A DNA stretch of 64,000 nt from Chlamydoabsidia padenii (Eukaryota > Mucoromycota > Mucoromycetes > Mucorales > Cunninghamellaceae), in NCBI GenBank assembly GCA_025330725.1, contig JAIWND010000039.1:1-64000 (forward strand). The letters run 5' to 3'. The notes beneath the pieces were generated by a model. It worked only from the letters and a program-made list of their open reading frames with translations, was not told the origin of the DNA and made no database searches. Both the position numbers and the translations under genes were made by a program. Below, piece after piece: positions 49,319 to 61,523 of the stretch; position 1 is the first letter of the stretch, and each line of letters starts with the position of its first letter.

Positions 49319-51816
49319 ATGAAGCAAAGAAGCAATGTGATTTATGACTGCGTACTGTGGTTATTCAACATTATGCTCGATATCTTCTTTCGTGAAATTC
49401 GGTCAAGAGCATCTCATAAAGTACCACTTTCCGGACCTGTCATCTTTGTTGCTGCTCCTCATGCCAATCAATTTGTGGATCCTCTTATTGTTATGCGGGA
49501 ATGTCATCGACGTGTCTCTTTTTTGATTGCTGAAAAGTCCATGCATCAAAAAGGTATTGGGTTCTTGGCTCGCCTTGTCCATGCTAGTAAGTATCAAAAC
49601 CTCTCTTTATAAAACATGCCAACTTTGTCCTTTTTTTTTTTTATGATATAGTTCCTGTGGTTCGACCTCAAGATATGGCGGAATCAGGTGCAGGAAGAAT
49701 CCACTTGCTGAATGCCAAAACCAATCCTACGGTGATATCAGGTGTGGACACTCGCTTCTTATCACAAGTCCGACCTCAAGATACAATCATTTTACCCAAG
49801 AACACAGGCAAATTTCAGGTGGTACGCGTCATGTCTGATACTGAATTGGAAGTCAAGAAATGGATGGATACTCAACAAACCAACAAGATCGTCTCTTTAC
49901 TCACCAAACCGGAAGGTGCTGCTTATAAATGTATTCCTCATGTCGAACAAGATTCTGTGTATGAACGTGTGTACGACGAACTCAATAATGGAGAATGTAT
50001 CACCATTTTCCCAGAAGGTGGGAGTCATGATCGGGCCGAAATGCTTCCTTTTAAAGGTAAAACACAAAAAAGTTTCTTTTATGCCATGTTGGATAAAAAC
50101 CAACTCGATCTTCTTCTTCTTCTTTTTTTTTTTTTATATATATTATCAAGCTGGTGTCACTATCATGGCTTTAGGTGCAATGGCGAAATACCCTGGTTTG
50201 GATGTCAAGATTGTACCCTGTGGTTTAAATTACTTTCATGCTCATCGATTCCGTAGTCGTGCTGTTATTGAATTCGGTAATCCGATCACTGTGCCTGCTG
50301 CTTTGGTGGAAAAGTTCAAAATGGGTGGGGCGGAAAAACGTGAAGCATGTGGGAATCTCTTGGATACTATCTTTTATGCTTTGAAAAGTGTTACTGTGAA
50401 TGCATCCAACGATCAAACGTTGATGGTAAGTTGTTGTTGTTTTTTGTGATGAAGATGAAACTAACTTGTTCTCTCTTATATATATATATATATATAGATG
50501 ATTCAAGCTGCGCGACGACTCTACAAACCGGCTGCTAATCGAAAACTTCACATCGCTCAAGTGGTGGATCTTAATCGTCGATTCGTTATTGGGTACAACT
50601 TGTACAAGGATAGTCCCCAGGTTATTGAACTACAACAAAAAGTGATGGCGTATAATCAACTATTAAAATACCATGGATTACAAGATCATCAAGTACCTGA
50701 AATCAATCTTCGTGAATGGAGGACCTTCTTTTTGTTATTACATCGTATCATCGTCTTGGTCGTATGGGGTTTACTCTCATTCCCTGGGTAAGGAAGAAAA
50801 AAAGGGCGCATGAATCGGGGTTTGAAATATCACTCACTAACGAAACTAATTTATACTTTGTCCTTGTCTCTTTTATAGGGCTATTCTCAATCTTCCCATT
50901 GCGATTGTTGCAAAAGTGATCAGTACAAGAAAAGCAAGAGGTAAGAGAGAGTCAGGGATGGTCATATGTAGTCGTCTTGACTTTGTTCGGATTATGTTTT
51001 ATAGAGGCTCTCGCTGGTTCTTCTGTGAAGATATCTGGCCGTGATGTATTGGCGACTTGGAAATTCTTGGTTGGTCTTGTTTTGATTCCGACGTTATATG
51101 GTTTATACACTCTAATTGTCTTTGGTATATGCTTACAAACTGATTGGACTTGGACTTGGAAATTTGGACTACCTCTTGCCACTTGGAATATGCTACCATT
51201 TATAAGTTATGCAAGCATGCGATTCGGCGAAAATGGAATGGACGTTTACAAGTAAGAAGAAGAAGAAGAAGAAGAAGAAAAAATGGAATACTGGGACTAT
51301 AGAAAAAGAACAGATGACTCATGGACTTTTTTTTTTTTTTTTCTTTGACTTGATAGATCACTCCGACCTTTGTATATGGCTTTAGCAGACCCTGATAGTA
51401 CATCAAACTTACGACACACTCGGGAAAAACTATCTCAGGACATTACACAACTTATCAACGAATACGGACCGCGACTCTTTGGTGACTTTGATCCTAACAG
51501 CGGTGTATACGACAGTGATCCTTCGGAAAACAAACAACAAGTGTCAGAACTCGGTGAAGGTAGACGGACTTTCTCACAAATAGCCAGCGAATTTGTCAAT
51601 AACACGGCGATGGATTGGTTGGACGATAAGAACATCTTCAATTGGACCCGGCAAGAACAGACAGACTCATCGGATGAAACACTCTACTTTTTGGATAAAC
51701 ATGGAACTATCAGTGCGTCTACAAGTGATGCAGAACCTTACTATCGTACAGGTAGTTCTTTGGCTTTTACAAAAAAACGAAATGAACGACGAAAACGGCG
51801 ACAATCAATCGAATGA
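49319..51816 (+). CDS. Glycerol-3-phosphate / DHAP acyltransferase, fungal Sct1/Gpt2 type
   Basis: The ER enzyme that makes lysophosphatidate, the first step of glycerolipid synthesis. Exon 1 is 49319-49586, exon 2 starts at 49652, exon 3 is 50151-50425 and exon 4 starts at 50498; about seven exons give some 690 residues. The acyltransferase His motif is AAPHANQFVDP and the phosphate-binding motif is FPEGGSHDR. The preceding IPVVRPQDMAESG and the middle region with KNTGKFQV are like yeast Sct1/Gpt2. Hydrophobic helices lie in the C-terminal half (FFLLLHRIIVLVVWGLLS and LVGLVLIPTLYGLYTLIV). The tail is hydrophilic, with basic KKRNERRKRRQS. Fungal paralogues cannot be told apart here. Confidence 0.92.
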
Positions 51817-52627
51817 CCACATTATCTTCCATCCTCTTTTATTAACTTTATAGCATATCCATCCTACTGTATTTACTTAGATTTCCCCTACCTCCACTAC
51901 TACATTTACACATTATAGCTATAGTTATTTGACTAATCTTTTAGATAATAAATACAATGTTTAAATCGTACTGGTTGTATTACAAATGGGGATGTGCCTT
52001 ACGATGTATAGGAAAATGATAACGGTTGTCGATCAAATGGTATAGACGTCGATTCAGGGGTATTTAAAATTGTGGGGATCAAAATAAGACTTCCAGTTTT
52101 TTCTTCGGCCCCAATGTAGTAAAGGTGCATATTTCTTCTTCCAACTACACGTTGACGAGAAAATTGGGTTCTCAACGTTTTAGTGTCATAGAAAGAAGAA
52201 AAAAGAAACTGACCTACATTCACTCGCATGCCATTTTGACATGCAGCGAAAGCTCTGATTTGGATTTACATGATTCCTAGCATTTGGGCAAAACGAGACC
52301 GAAAAAACATCCACAAGAATTTTTTACATTCTACGACAGACGGAGATAATATGATCACATACACTTCTTGGTTCCTCAAACGTGTGTTTCTATGTATAAA
52401 CTGATCATTTAATGGTCATCCTGCCTTGTTTTTCAACAAGCTGCACTTAAATAATAGATGATATGGCATGAAATTAGTCAAGAAAAAGAAAATAATATGA
52501 CGTTATCGAATTCCTGCGATTGGGGAGATTGTAAAAACCGAGTTTGATCCGAAAAAGTCTCAATGAAGTTGTCTTCTTCTCGGCGCATGATATTATGATT
52601 GAAATTTGATGTGAAACCTATTCTATT

Positions 52628-52664
<37 letters not shown>

Positions 52665-52734
52665 AGTGTCAAACTACGAGTTTCAACTCTTCTTCTTCAT
52701 TTTATTGTATTCATTACTTAGAACAAAAAAAAAC
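51817..52734. other. Spacer between acyltransferase and lipase genes
   Basis: About 920 bases. A 76-codon frame at 51999-52229 (minus, MRVNVGQFLFSSFYD...) has a true ATG but no recognised motif; it is probably accidental or a remnant. A TA tract (52630-52662) lies close before the lipase. I see no confident gene. Confidence 0.4.
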
Positions 52735-54297
52735 ATGGTAAGTTTCAATACATGGCATTCATGCATTTTAAAGCGCCTCTCACATTTTTTTTTCTTCCAA
52801 AAAACAATCCTCTAGCTGTTTCTTTTAAACGTTGGTTATTTCATACTTTTTTCATTAATATTTTCTACTGATTCTTTTGCCCAACCTGATCCGATGGTGC
52901 CTCCTTCTGCAGATCCCTTTTACACGCCTCCGACAGGATTTGAAAACGAGAAACCAGGCACCGTTCTGAAATCTCGGGAATTGGGTAAAAACGCTCTTGC
53001 TGCCTTTGGTTTATTCCCCCAAAACATCAAGAATGTCTATCAGTATCTTTATCGAACTAATGATGGTCTTGGGAAACCAGTGGTCACAGTGACGACCTTG
53101 GCCATTCCATACAATGCAGATTATTCAAAACTTGGTAAAAAAGGACATAACATGACATGATTTCCCCTTTTTTTTTTTTGAATTAACATTTTTCTTTCTT
53201 GTGTAACATCTAGTCTCGCATCAAATAGCTGAAGATAGTGCCACGATTGATTGTGCACCCTCGTATGCACTTCGAAGTAATACATCTGTCAGTGATTACT
53301 TGGTCCAAGTGGAAATACTATTGCTCGATACGTCTCTTGCCCGTGGCTGGCCGGTCTGTTTTGCTGATTATGAAGGACCCGATGCGCTGTTCACGGTGGG
53401 CAAGATGGCAGGGCATGGGGTCTTGGACGGATTGCGTGCAGTCTTGTCGGCCGGTGAATCGACAGGGATTCAGAAAAATGCCCAAATCCAAATGTGGGGG
53501 TATTCAGGCGGAGCACTCGCCACCGGCTGGGCTTCACAGTTACACGCCACTTATGCCCCTGAACTAAATATCGTTGGCGCCGCATTTGGCGGCACTCCCA
53601 TTGATCTGGGTAAAAGTGTTGTCTCCTTGAAGGGCCAGCCTTTTTCTTCTTTTGCGACAATGGCGTTGCATGGTCTGATGAATCAGTACGATGCCGTAGC
53701 AAACTATGTTGAATCCCACCTCCATCCGGAACGGAAAAACGAATTCTATCGTCTGAAGAACATTTGCATTACTCCGGTGATCAGGAAATTTGGATTGGAA
53801 GGATTGGATTATTTTATTGATGATACTAACATTTTGGAAGCGCCTGCTATCAAACAAGCCGTATCAGAAAACATACTGGGTGGTGCACCTCCAAAGTTTC
53901 CATTATTCATGTATCATTCGATGAAAGACGTCGTGGTAAGAACTCAAATATATACATATATATATATAGATGTAATGCTTACACTGTTGATCTAGATACC
54001 GTATCAATCTTCTGTCAAACTTTACAAAGACTGGTGTTCTCAGGGAGCAAGGATCGAATATGTTCTTGATAGATACGAAACGCATGCTCGGCTTGAATAT
54101 CTTGGTACCGCCAATGCCTTTTTGTTTATGGAACGGATTTTTAAAGGTGAATCTGCCCCTGAAAAATGCTCCATGAGAACAACAATAAGCTCGGCATTGA
54201 GTCCCGCTGCTATTCGAGTGTTTGGTGAGGCAATTTGGCATGCCATGGGAGCTATCTTTGGGTATCCTCTCGGACCTAAAAAGTCACCTAGGTATTA
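52735..54297 (+). CDS. Secreted lipase, fungal LIP family
   Basis: Four exons: 52735-52737 (the ATG alone), 52816-53134, 53214-53935 and 53996-54297. The start is followed by LFLLNVGYFILFSLIFSTDS then FAQPDP, a clear signal peptide, so the intron right after ATG is needed. The product of about 448 residues resembles secretory lipases of the Candida LIP type (PF03583). The serine motif is GYSGG in MWGYSGGALATGWASQL; the acid is probably the Asp of YHSMKDVVIPY, and the His may be in ETHARLEYLG. TPPTGFENEKPGTVLKSREL is the conserved N-terminal entry. Such enzymes free fatty acids from outside lipids. It is in tandem with the acyltransferase gene. Confidence 0.9.
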
Positions 54298-54959
54298 AAA
54301 AGTGATTTGTCTAGAGAATGTCTTTCGATCGAGCAATAAAAATCATTTGAACCCAAAAAATGAGAATGATCAAGGTGGGATGTGAACGGTGAAATTTCGA
54401 TTTGTTTTTGCATGAATGTCGTTTGATACGGACACGTAGGAAATTGCTAGGCGCACGGAATGTCGGTGTTCTACGTTTGAAAATGAAGTTTTCTTCCGTC
54501 TTTGTAGAAAAAATAAAATAATCTTCGCCGCAAAGGACAGGTAAAAGTCATCGCAAGCCTGCACAGACTGACACAAAGGTCTTGGTACTTGAATTTTTCG
54601 GTAACGTTTGTTGGAAATATGCCATAGTATCCACATCGTCACTTTAATCATTAGCATCAATTGACAATGGAGCGAGTAGTGCTCTTCCAAAATTCCGTGC
54701 GTACTTTCCGTGCGCCAATTCCCACTTTTTCAAAAAAAAATGCGGGGTTTGAAAGGGGATAACAAGGGGATCTGAAAAGTGTGGAGAGATCATGCAAAGA
54801 AAGAGAGAGAGATCAAAGTTTCATTTACATGGAGAGTTATCAAGTATAAATATTAAGAGGAAATACTGTTCCATTCAATTTATTGGCTTTGTCTTAATGT
54901 CTAGGTTCTGCATAAACGAAGAATAATTTTTTTTTAAAAAAATGATTTAATGACATGAC
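54298..54959. other. Spacer, no gene seen
   Basis: A 106-codon frame on minus (54370-54690) starts with ATG but has no family motif I know. It may be accessory debris, since transposon remnants follow at once. Confidence 0.35.
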
Positions 54960-55275
54960 CAAAGATTCGTATAGTTGGTATATGGTATTGATGAAAAGCA
55001 AAACAAACAAAAGAAGAGGAGAAGGAGGCATAGAATTAGGATCAATGAGAATCCCCCTATCATATCTACCTTTTCATGCCTTCATCGCTTTCATCTGTCG
55101 GGTGTATTTGGGTCAGGGGAATTTCAAACCTCGATGCAAAATGGAGATAGCAGCTGCACTCCTCTTTACTGATATATACTAGGGCTATAGAAGGGTACGC
55201 AAATAGCAAACAATCAGAACAGAAATGTGGTTGGTGAACGAAAAGTTGAGTTCATGCATCTATCGGGTATGGAAC
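54960..55275 (+). repeat. Dispersed repeat, partial copy 3
   Basis: Matches the upstream part of copies 1 and 2: a GATTCGTATAGTTGGTATATGG block, then CTTTACTGATATATACTAGGG, GGGTACGC, and AAACAATCAGAACAGAAATG with a block near 55250 equal to the region before TTTGAATGTTGCATG. It is more diverged and stops matching near 55275, before the coding part. Similarity was judged by eye. Confidence 0.5.
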
Positions 55276-55639
55276 TCAAATCCTTACATGTGTCATATTC
55301 CTCTTTTCTTTTCTTTATTATCTTCCGTTTTATTCTTTGTTTCTCTCTCTTTTTTTTTTCTGTCCCTATAATTAGGATATATATTTCTAAATAATTGATT
55401 TTCTTCTATCTTTTGGACTATGCTCCTTATTGGGCTCTCCCTTGGTTGGTGATATATCCACTTTTTTGAATCCCTATGTCCAAAGAAAAAGAGGGTATGC
55501 GGGAGTTCAAAATGTCAAGCATAGCCAATTTCAAGTATCAGTAAAATAGCGAACATGGTAAGGAGGCACGAAAAGAGTATTTATACGTTGATTTTCATCC
55601 TAATTGATTTTTTTTTTCTTTTCAATTAAAACACTAACA
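55276..55639. other. Spacer before the transposase remnant
   Basis: T/C-rich stretches (about 55307-55362) and no frame of note. It could be part of the same mobile element. Confidence 0.35.
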
Positions 55640-57587
55640 ATGATTTGTGAAATTTGTAACGAAGAAATTACTAAAAATCGCATTATCCAACATCGTGCAA
55701 TAGGTTTGCACATGTTGGATGATGAAACCTAGCAGTCATCCATAGTACAACAAGTAAGTATAATGACCAGTAAAAGTATCCAACTAATAAATGAACTAAA
55801 CATAGGTACAACAACAAACTACAGGTGGTAATGATGATGCTTGGGATTTTGAACCAAATATCGATGGGATATTCGATGAAGAATCCAACAAAGAAAACAC
55901 AGTGTATTATTCCACCAACGGTTTGCCTGATGATTATGCGCCAAAGGATTTCAACTTCTTCGGTGAATTACCACCGTTAACCCAAATGGAAGAATAGAGT
56001 ATGGAGCTTTTTCAGTTGGTGAACTCATTTGGCATCTCTCGAAAAGGACACGACAAAATTACTTCATGGGCAAATAAGATCATCATTGACCTATCCTATT
56101 TTGGTAATACCAATCCATAATTACACAAACTCTAACTATTCTTTTTTTTTTTTTTCCTTGTAAAAAGGTACTACCGACAGTATAATGGCCAGTTCACTCA
56201 ACTTTGTAGGAAACCGATGGTCTGTCCAAATTAGCATTTTTGACATGTGTAAGGAAGAATGTATGCGGTTCCAAGGTGAAGAAACAAACTGAGTGATCTC
56301 CGCGTGCAGGTTTCCTTGGTACAAGGATGTCAACGCCACCCCCCAAAGTCCCCAATATGCAAGTGAAAATGGCACCAATTAGCGACCTTTTGGCACTTAA
56401 GTTAAGGGAAGCTACCACCAGAAACCAGATGCTGTACCGGCACGATTACGACAATGTCACTAATGGCACTCATGATCCTCAGGTACTGGCCGATATCTTT
56501 TCTGGGTCAGTATACCGACAGTTGAAACCCCGCCATTTCACAAAACTTTTCGACATTGCTGTGGGTTTTTACATCGACGGGTTTAAATCCTTCAAGATTG
56601 GTGAACACTCAGCAACCATTATGAAACTAGTCAACTTCAATCTGCACCCATGGGAACGGTACCTGTCAAAAAAAACTGATGCAGCTGTGTATAATCCCGA
56701 TAGCCACAAGCCGACCTTGCTCGGGACGTTCCTGGATCCAACTATCGAAGAATTGAAGACACTTTCTGCTGAAGGAATAAAGCTGGTTGTTGGTGATGAA
56801 GTTTTTCATGTAAGGGTGCACCTCATTGTAGCCACTGGTGACATCCCGGTGGTGGTGGACATTGCGAACCATGCTGGTCATACTCATTATTTTGGTTACC
56901 GGATTTGTAAAACCCAAGAAACTCGTGTTGATCATGGGATGTATTTTCCATCTCCCGATGACGAAGCACGGCTACGTACAGTGGAGACGTACTCAAAAGA
57001 TCACTACCACGAAAGTCCTTTATTTGGCCTGCGCTCCAAAAGTGCTTTTACTCATCTCGACACATCCCATGGTCCTGCGTTTTGGGGTCTTGATGAGCTA
57101 CAGTTTTTGAGTCATGGTCACAGTAAACTCATTTGCAATCTCCTCACTGGCAAGTATGGTGGCCTCCAAACAAATTTCTGGCTGAACAGCGGTATTACTC
57201 TTGCATTAATCGAAGATATAGTTTCAAATCCCGAAAAATATACCATCTTCTTTTCTTGGTGATTGGGCAAGTTGGCTTTTTTCGGTGTCATTCACTTTTT
57301 TATACTAATGGACAGCAATGATGGGACGCTTTTTGTTGCCGCCAAGATTATGAAGAGGATAACTGCTGGACCAAATGTCGATTAATTTTGGAACACTCGT
57401 GAAGGTCTGGAAGAAGAACTTGTCAATGACTAAAGTAGCTGGACATGCAGGTTTGCCTTGTGATCCAGTTGATGAAAACATACTTTGGATTATATACAAA
57501 GATTGCCCCTGTATAGCTTCCCGCTTGGAACCCTTCAACAAGTTGTTTAACTATATTTATGCACCCCCTCTTTTTATGACCTTATGA
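55640..57587 (+). pseudogene. tnp2-type (CACTA/En-Spm) transposase, broken
   Basis: An ATG at 55640 opens a small C2H2-like finger (CEICNEEI...HRAIGLHM). Broken frames follow with acidic linker sequence, then FDMCKEECMRFQGEE (56235-56285), the Cys motif seen in tnp2 proteins. The main frame 56327-57262 (about 311 codons) has MAPISDLLALKLREATTRNQ, DIFSGSVYRQL, FYIDGFKSF, GDIPVVVDIANHAGHTHYFG followed by YRICKTQET, and LICNLLTGKYGG, which match the order in tnp2 transposases (Pfam Transposase_21). A stop follows EKYTIFFSW, with more stops and shifts after. The element was probably once able to move by cut and paste but now is not. Confidence 0.75.
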
Positions 57588-57818
57588 TTATTTAAAGTAG
57601 AGGACAAATAAAAAAAATATGTTTTCTTTTTATGACCCAAACACATCTCAAGTAACCATTTATGTCATCAGCATAGCCACTGTTTTTTTTTCTTTATTGA
57701 TGTTTTTCTATAGTAAAAATAGGAAGGCTGGGAGGGATATAAAAGATGGGGGATCAAAGTAAAAGTAAATATGTGCATTAAAAGTAGGGGAAGTGGGAGC
57801 TAAACAAATCTATATAAT

Positions 57819-60747
57819 CTAACAGCATGTAAAGTATGGTAGTTTACTTTTCACCAGCTTAATGGTTTCCATGACTATTAATACCCGTTTACGCACTGGT
57901 TCTTGCTGATCATCCAAAGAGTCGATCGTCAAGTCATCATCGTCCACCATGTATCCATCACTACCCAACGCTTGTCGTAAAGTCAATCGTCTTTGTCCCA
58001 AATCCAGTGATAACCGTTTTCGTACCCGATCCTTCCAAGGTATCTGATCATTATTGCGATGAGCAACGAGTGATGTAGACGAAGGTGTATCAGGCTCAAA
58101 CGTATTGAATGATGTGGATCGTTTAGGTCGTAGCCTTCTCGTTCCATTCTTGGTGGATTTCTTTTGTGATGCTTGACCAGAAGATGGTGACATTGATAGT
58201 GGTGATTGTAGGATGGCATCGTCTTGTTGTTGATCAGATCTTTGTATAGGCATGGAAGACGATGTAGTACCTACTGCTGTTGAAGAAGGCAAGTCCAAGG
58301 GCAAAGCAGTGGCAGGCCGATCTGATAAACTTGATGTTTCTGAGGGTGTCATAATAGTACTACCTTGTTGTCTTTGCTGCTTCAAAGGAGATCGTTCCGC
58401 CAGTCTTTTTTCGTCAAATTCGATAAATATTTCTTCTTGATTGACTAGCACTCGTTCCATTGTCACCATATCCAGAGGACCTGCGTGAGCATCTTTCAAC
58501 ACCCGGACCAGATTGTAGCCTTGACCCTTGAGCACCGCCATTTGTCGTTGGAACATGCGTTCGTTAAAGTCAGAGTCCACCTGAAAGAGTTGTCGTAATT
58601 GTTCTACTGTATCTTGCCACCAGATAGGATCAGAGAGAATAGGTAAGAATCTTCGTCTTGTGTCTGCCGAGAAGGGTTGTGCTATCAAACTGTTGGGAAG
58701 AGCCAGCCAGCCATAGGGATAAGATCGCCATTCATCAGGGTGTTTGAAGGGGAATGCAAGCCCATTGTCGATTGCCGCGATGTGAATATGAGGAGTGGCG
58801 TTACCATGAATGCAAGGAATTGTACCTGTAGGCCGATGTTCATGATGGTGGTTATCTTGGATCAAGCTTGCATCACTACTGTTGTTGGTTGATGATGACG
58901 ATGTATTGTTCCTAGTGGTATATGTCGATTGTCCTTCGCAGTACCTGATCATCCAATTGTCCAAACCCCGATCTATGATCGAAAAACATAAAAAGTCAGA
59001 AGTTGAGGTTTATATAAAGCCATAGTAGCATTACCTGTGTTCCTTATCAAATAATCCAGGATTACCAATTTCTCAAATTCCAGTTTGAATTGATACTGCA
59101 AGTGAGGAGTCCATACAAATGCTGGTTTTTGGTGCTTCTTCCTATACAACGAAGTATCATGTCGAATAGTGTCAGAGTCATTGCCTTCGTCGCTGGTATT
59201 GTCGGTAGCAATATTTAATGCGACATGATCACCAGTGGTTGATGCATGAGGCTGATCTTTGCCGGATTGTACTTGTTGGTAGCCAGACTTGTTTTTGATG
59301 ATGCCACCCAAGTATGTCGTTCCACGAGCATAATCATCGTCACCATTTTCTTCTTCACCATCCGATTGACCAAGGCAAGCACCCCACAGAGCAGAAGCAT
59401 CCCCACGCACAAGAGTTTCCAAAGGCCACGGATTGTCGCGTAGAAACACATTAGCATCACGAAACCCATGCAAAAAGCACTGGAAGCTACCGATTTTCAG
59501 AGGTAATGTGTATTGTTGTGGCGAATGACGGTATCGACGGCGATCCAAGTAGTCGTAATGGAATGAAGGTGAAGTAAAGTGATCCAGATGAGTGGTAGGG
59601 ACTATACAAGTACCGAGTTGACGGTCGACCAGGGAAGCAGCCGCTTCAGATATATAGCCGAGATTAGGGATCAGACAGCTCCTACCAAAGAAGCACGGAA
59701 ACAAGTGGCGATGTAACCATTTCGTCCATTTGGGATTGAGCTTACCATAGGGTTCTTCGTTTTTTGGCTTGAAGACACCGACGATTTTGTTGTCACGGTT
59801 TCGGCAAAAGTAGGAGCCACTAGAGCCTTGACTGATACGAGTGGGTTGGATATTGTCGTTGATGGCAAGCTGTACTGATTCCACAATTTGTTGGTATTGA
59901 TCCTTGTTGATTGGTATTGTTTCCTCGTTTTCCTAATGAAGATAAATTATGATATGAGTATGATGACATGATGTAAATTAGAAGCCCCTACTCCTACTAA
60001 TATGTTACTTACCATGTTGGAAACAGGTAAAGAGAGAGTATCATAATTAGTTTTGATAAAAATAGAGCCATACAACTGATTGGAAGGTTGCAAAGGATCC
60101 AAATAAGTGTAATGCCCATCATCGTCCGTAGTATCACCACCGACTGTATCACTGTTTGACGTTCTTCTTGATTTCTTCTTCTTCTTTTTCTTTTCTTTCT
60201 TGATATAGTAGAGACGGCGATGAGCAATAGTCCAGCCACGTGAGTCCAGTTCTCGCAAAGTAGGGTCGGCGTGAGAAGGGATATTTCCTTGTTGAATGTC
60301 GTTAATGATGGTAGGATGCATATTCGCCAAAGTCGCCTTGTTTGCCTTGGACGGTAACCATTTGTTGTTGAAGAAATCTCGTGTGGCCTGAGGAAGTTTT
60401 GCCAATGTATCGTTTGGTAAAAAGGAAGAGCTGGGTGCCGTTGTGTTGTCCGTCGTTGTTAAAGAATGCTGATGAGGATAGTTGCCAGTAGGTATTGCTG
60501 GCAAAGTGTCACTGTTATCGCTGGTATCATTGGTATGGGTGCTTTTGAATATAGGATGAGGTAAAACTGCTGTGGTATAACTACCTTGGTCGTTGACGTT
60601 GAGAGTGTTAATCACTAGGACGCTGTTGGGATGTTGAGCAAGATCGCTCCAGTCTTCAATATCTACATCGTCGTCACCGTCATCCTGTTGTTGTAGCCTC
60701 CGGTATTCCTGATAGTTTAATTTTGTTTCGTTACGAGTGCGAAACAT
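57819..60747 (-). CDS. LSB6: Phosphatidylinositol 4-kinase type II
   Basis: Makes PI4P on Golgi, endosome or vacuole membranes; yeast Lsb6 is the counterpart. The start MFRTRNETKLNYQEYRRLQQ (ATG 60745-60747) leads a long Ser/Thr/Asn- and Asp-rich N-terminus with a Lys run. The kinase core has SGSYFCRNRDNKIVGVFKPK (Gly loop and lysine), NEEPYGKLNPKW and SCLIPNLGYISEAAASLVDR. The catalytic-loop region is DYLIRNTDRGLDNWMIRY and the metal motif is IAAIDNGLAFPFKHPDEWR. A Cys-rich palmitoylation patch is not clear, though HRHLFPCFFGRSCL follows the lysine motif. Several low-complexity inserts lengthen the core. The C-terminus ends YFTCC. Three exons are read. Confidence 0.92.
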
Positions 60748-60911
60748 GCTATTGAATATTGACTAGGTGTAATGTTATCATGGAAGGGTAAAAAAAAAAA
60801 AAAAAAAGTACAAAGATGGACAAGGAAAGAAAAGAAAGTTGAATCCCACATTGGCGGGATTTGTATTATACCTCTTTCCTCACCCTCACTACATTTATTC
60901 CTGCAGGAAAG
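60748..60911. other. Short spacer with poly-A
   Basis: Carries a run of A near 60790-60807 and the PI4-kinase promoter. No gene is seen. Confidence 0.4.
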
Positions 60912-61523
60912 TTATATGGCAAACTTTTGATAAGTAGGTGGAGGGGGTAGAATGGTAGTAATAGGATGGGTATGCTGACTAGATAGTGAATGTAAAAAAT
61001 AAAGATCTGGAGGACAATCGACTACTTGGGTCAGTACATTTTGTCTATGTTGTTGAATGGCAGCCAATTGACATTTCATCAAATGTAGTGTTTGAACTCT
61101 TTTACGATGAGCGAGTTGAACTATTAATAAACCAATAAAGTACAAGATCAAAGGAAACCATAAAGCTAAGGCAACAAATGGTAATTGAGGGATGAACAAG
61201 GACACGACGCCAATCATGACAAATACCACTAGCCAAAACACCAAGGGTACACCTTGGAACTGATGTCGCCATATTGGTATGACTTTATAAGTCTCTATTG
61301 ATTTCATGTAATCTCTTTCTAATGCATCCAAATCAACATTAGTGTCTAGTTTGTAACTCGGTGGTCGGGATATAGGGGGACGTGGAAATCGTGCGATCGT
61401 GGCGGGGTCTGGCGGTATTTGAAAATTGGCGGGCATAAAGTCTGTGTATGCCTGAATGGGTGATTGTGGTGAGATTATAATTGAAGGGTGGTGATGATTT
61501 GCTGTCAACGATGGACAAGCCAT
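60912..61523 (-). CDS. Uncharacterised two-helix membrane protein
   Basis: A single-exon frame of 203 codons with ATG at 61521-61523. The N-terminal 75 residues are hydrophilic and Pro-rich (FPRPPISRPPSYKL). Two adjacent hydrophobic helices follow (VPLVFWLVVFVMIGVVSLF and FVALALWFPLILYFIGLLIV), then a basic stretch (AHRKRVQTLHLMKC) and a Pro-rich end. This looks like a membrane hairpin or two-span protein. I do not know the family. The start is downstream of a normal spacer, and the codon use and length support a real gene. Confidence 0.65.
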   Translation of the reverse strand: MACPSLTANHHHPSIIISPQSPIQAYTDFMPANFQIPPDPATIARFPRPPISRPPSYKLDTNVDLDALERDYMKSIETYKVIPIWRHQFQGVPLVFWLVVFVMIGVVSLFIPQLPFVALALWFPLILYFIGLLIVQLAHRKRVQTLHLMKCQLAAIQQHRQNVLTQVVDCPPDLYFLHSLSSQHTHPITTILPPPPTYQKFAI

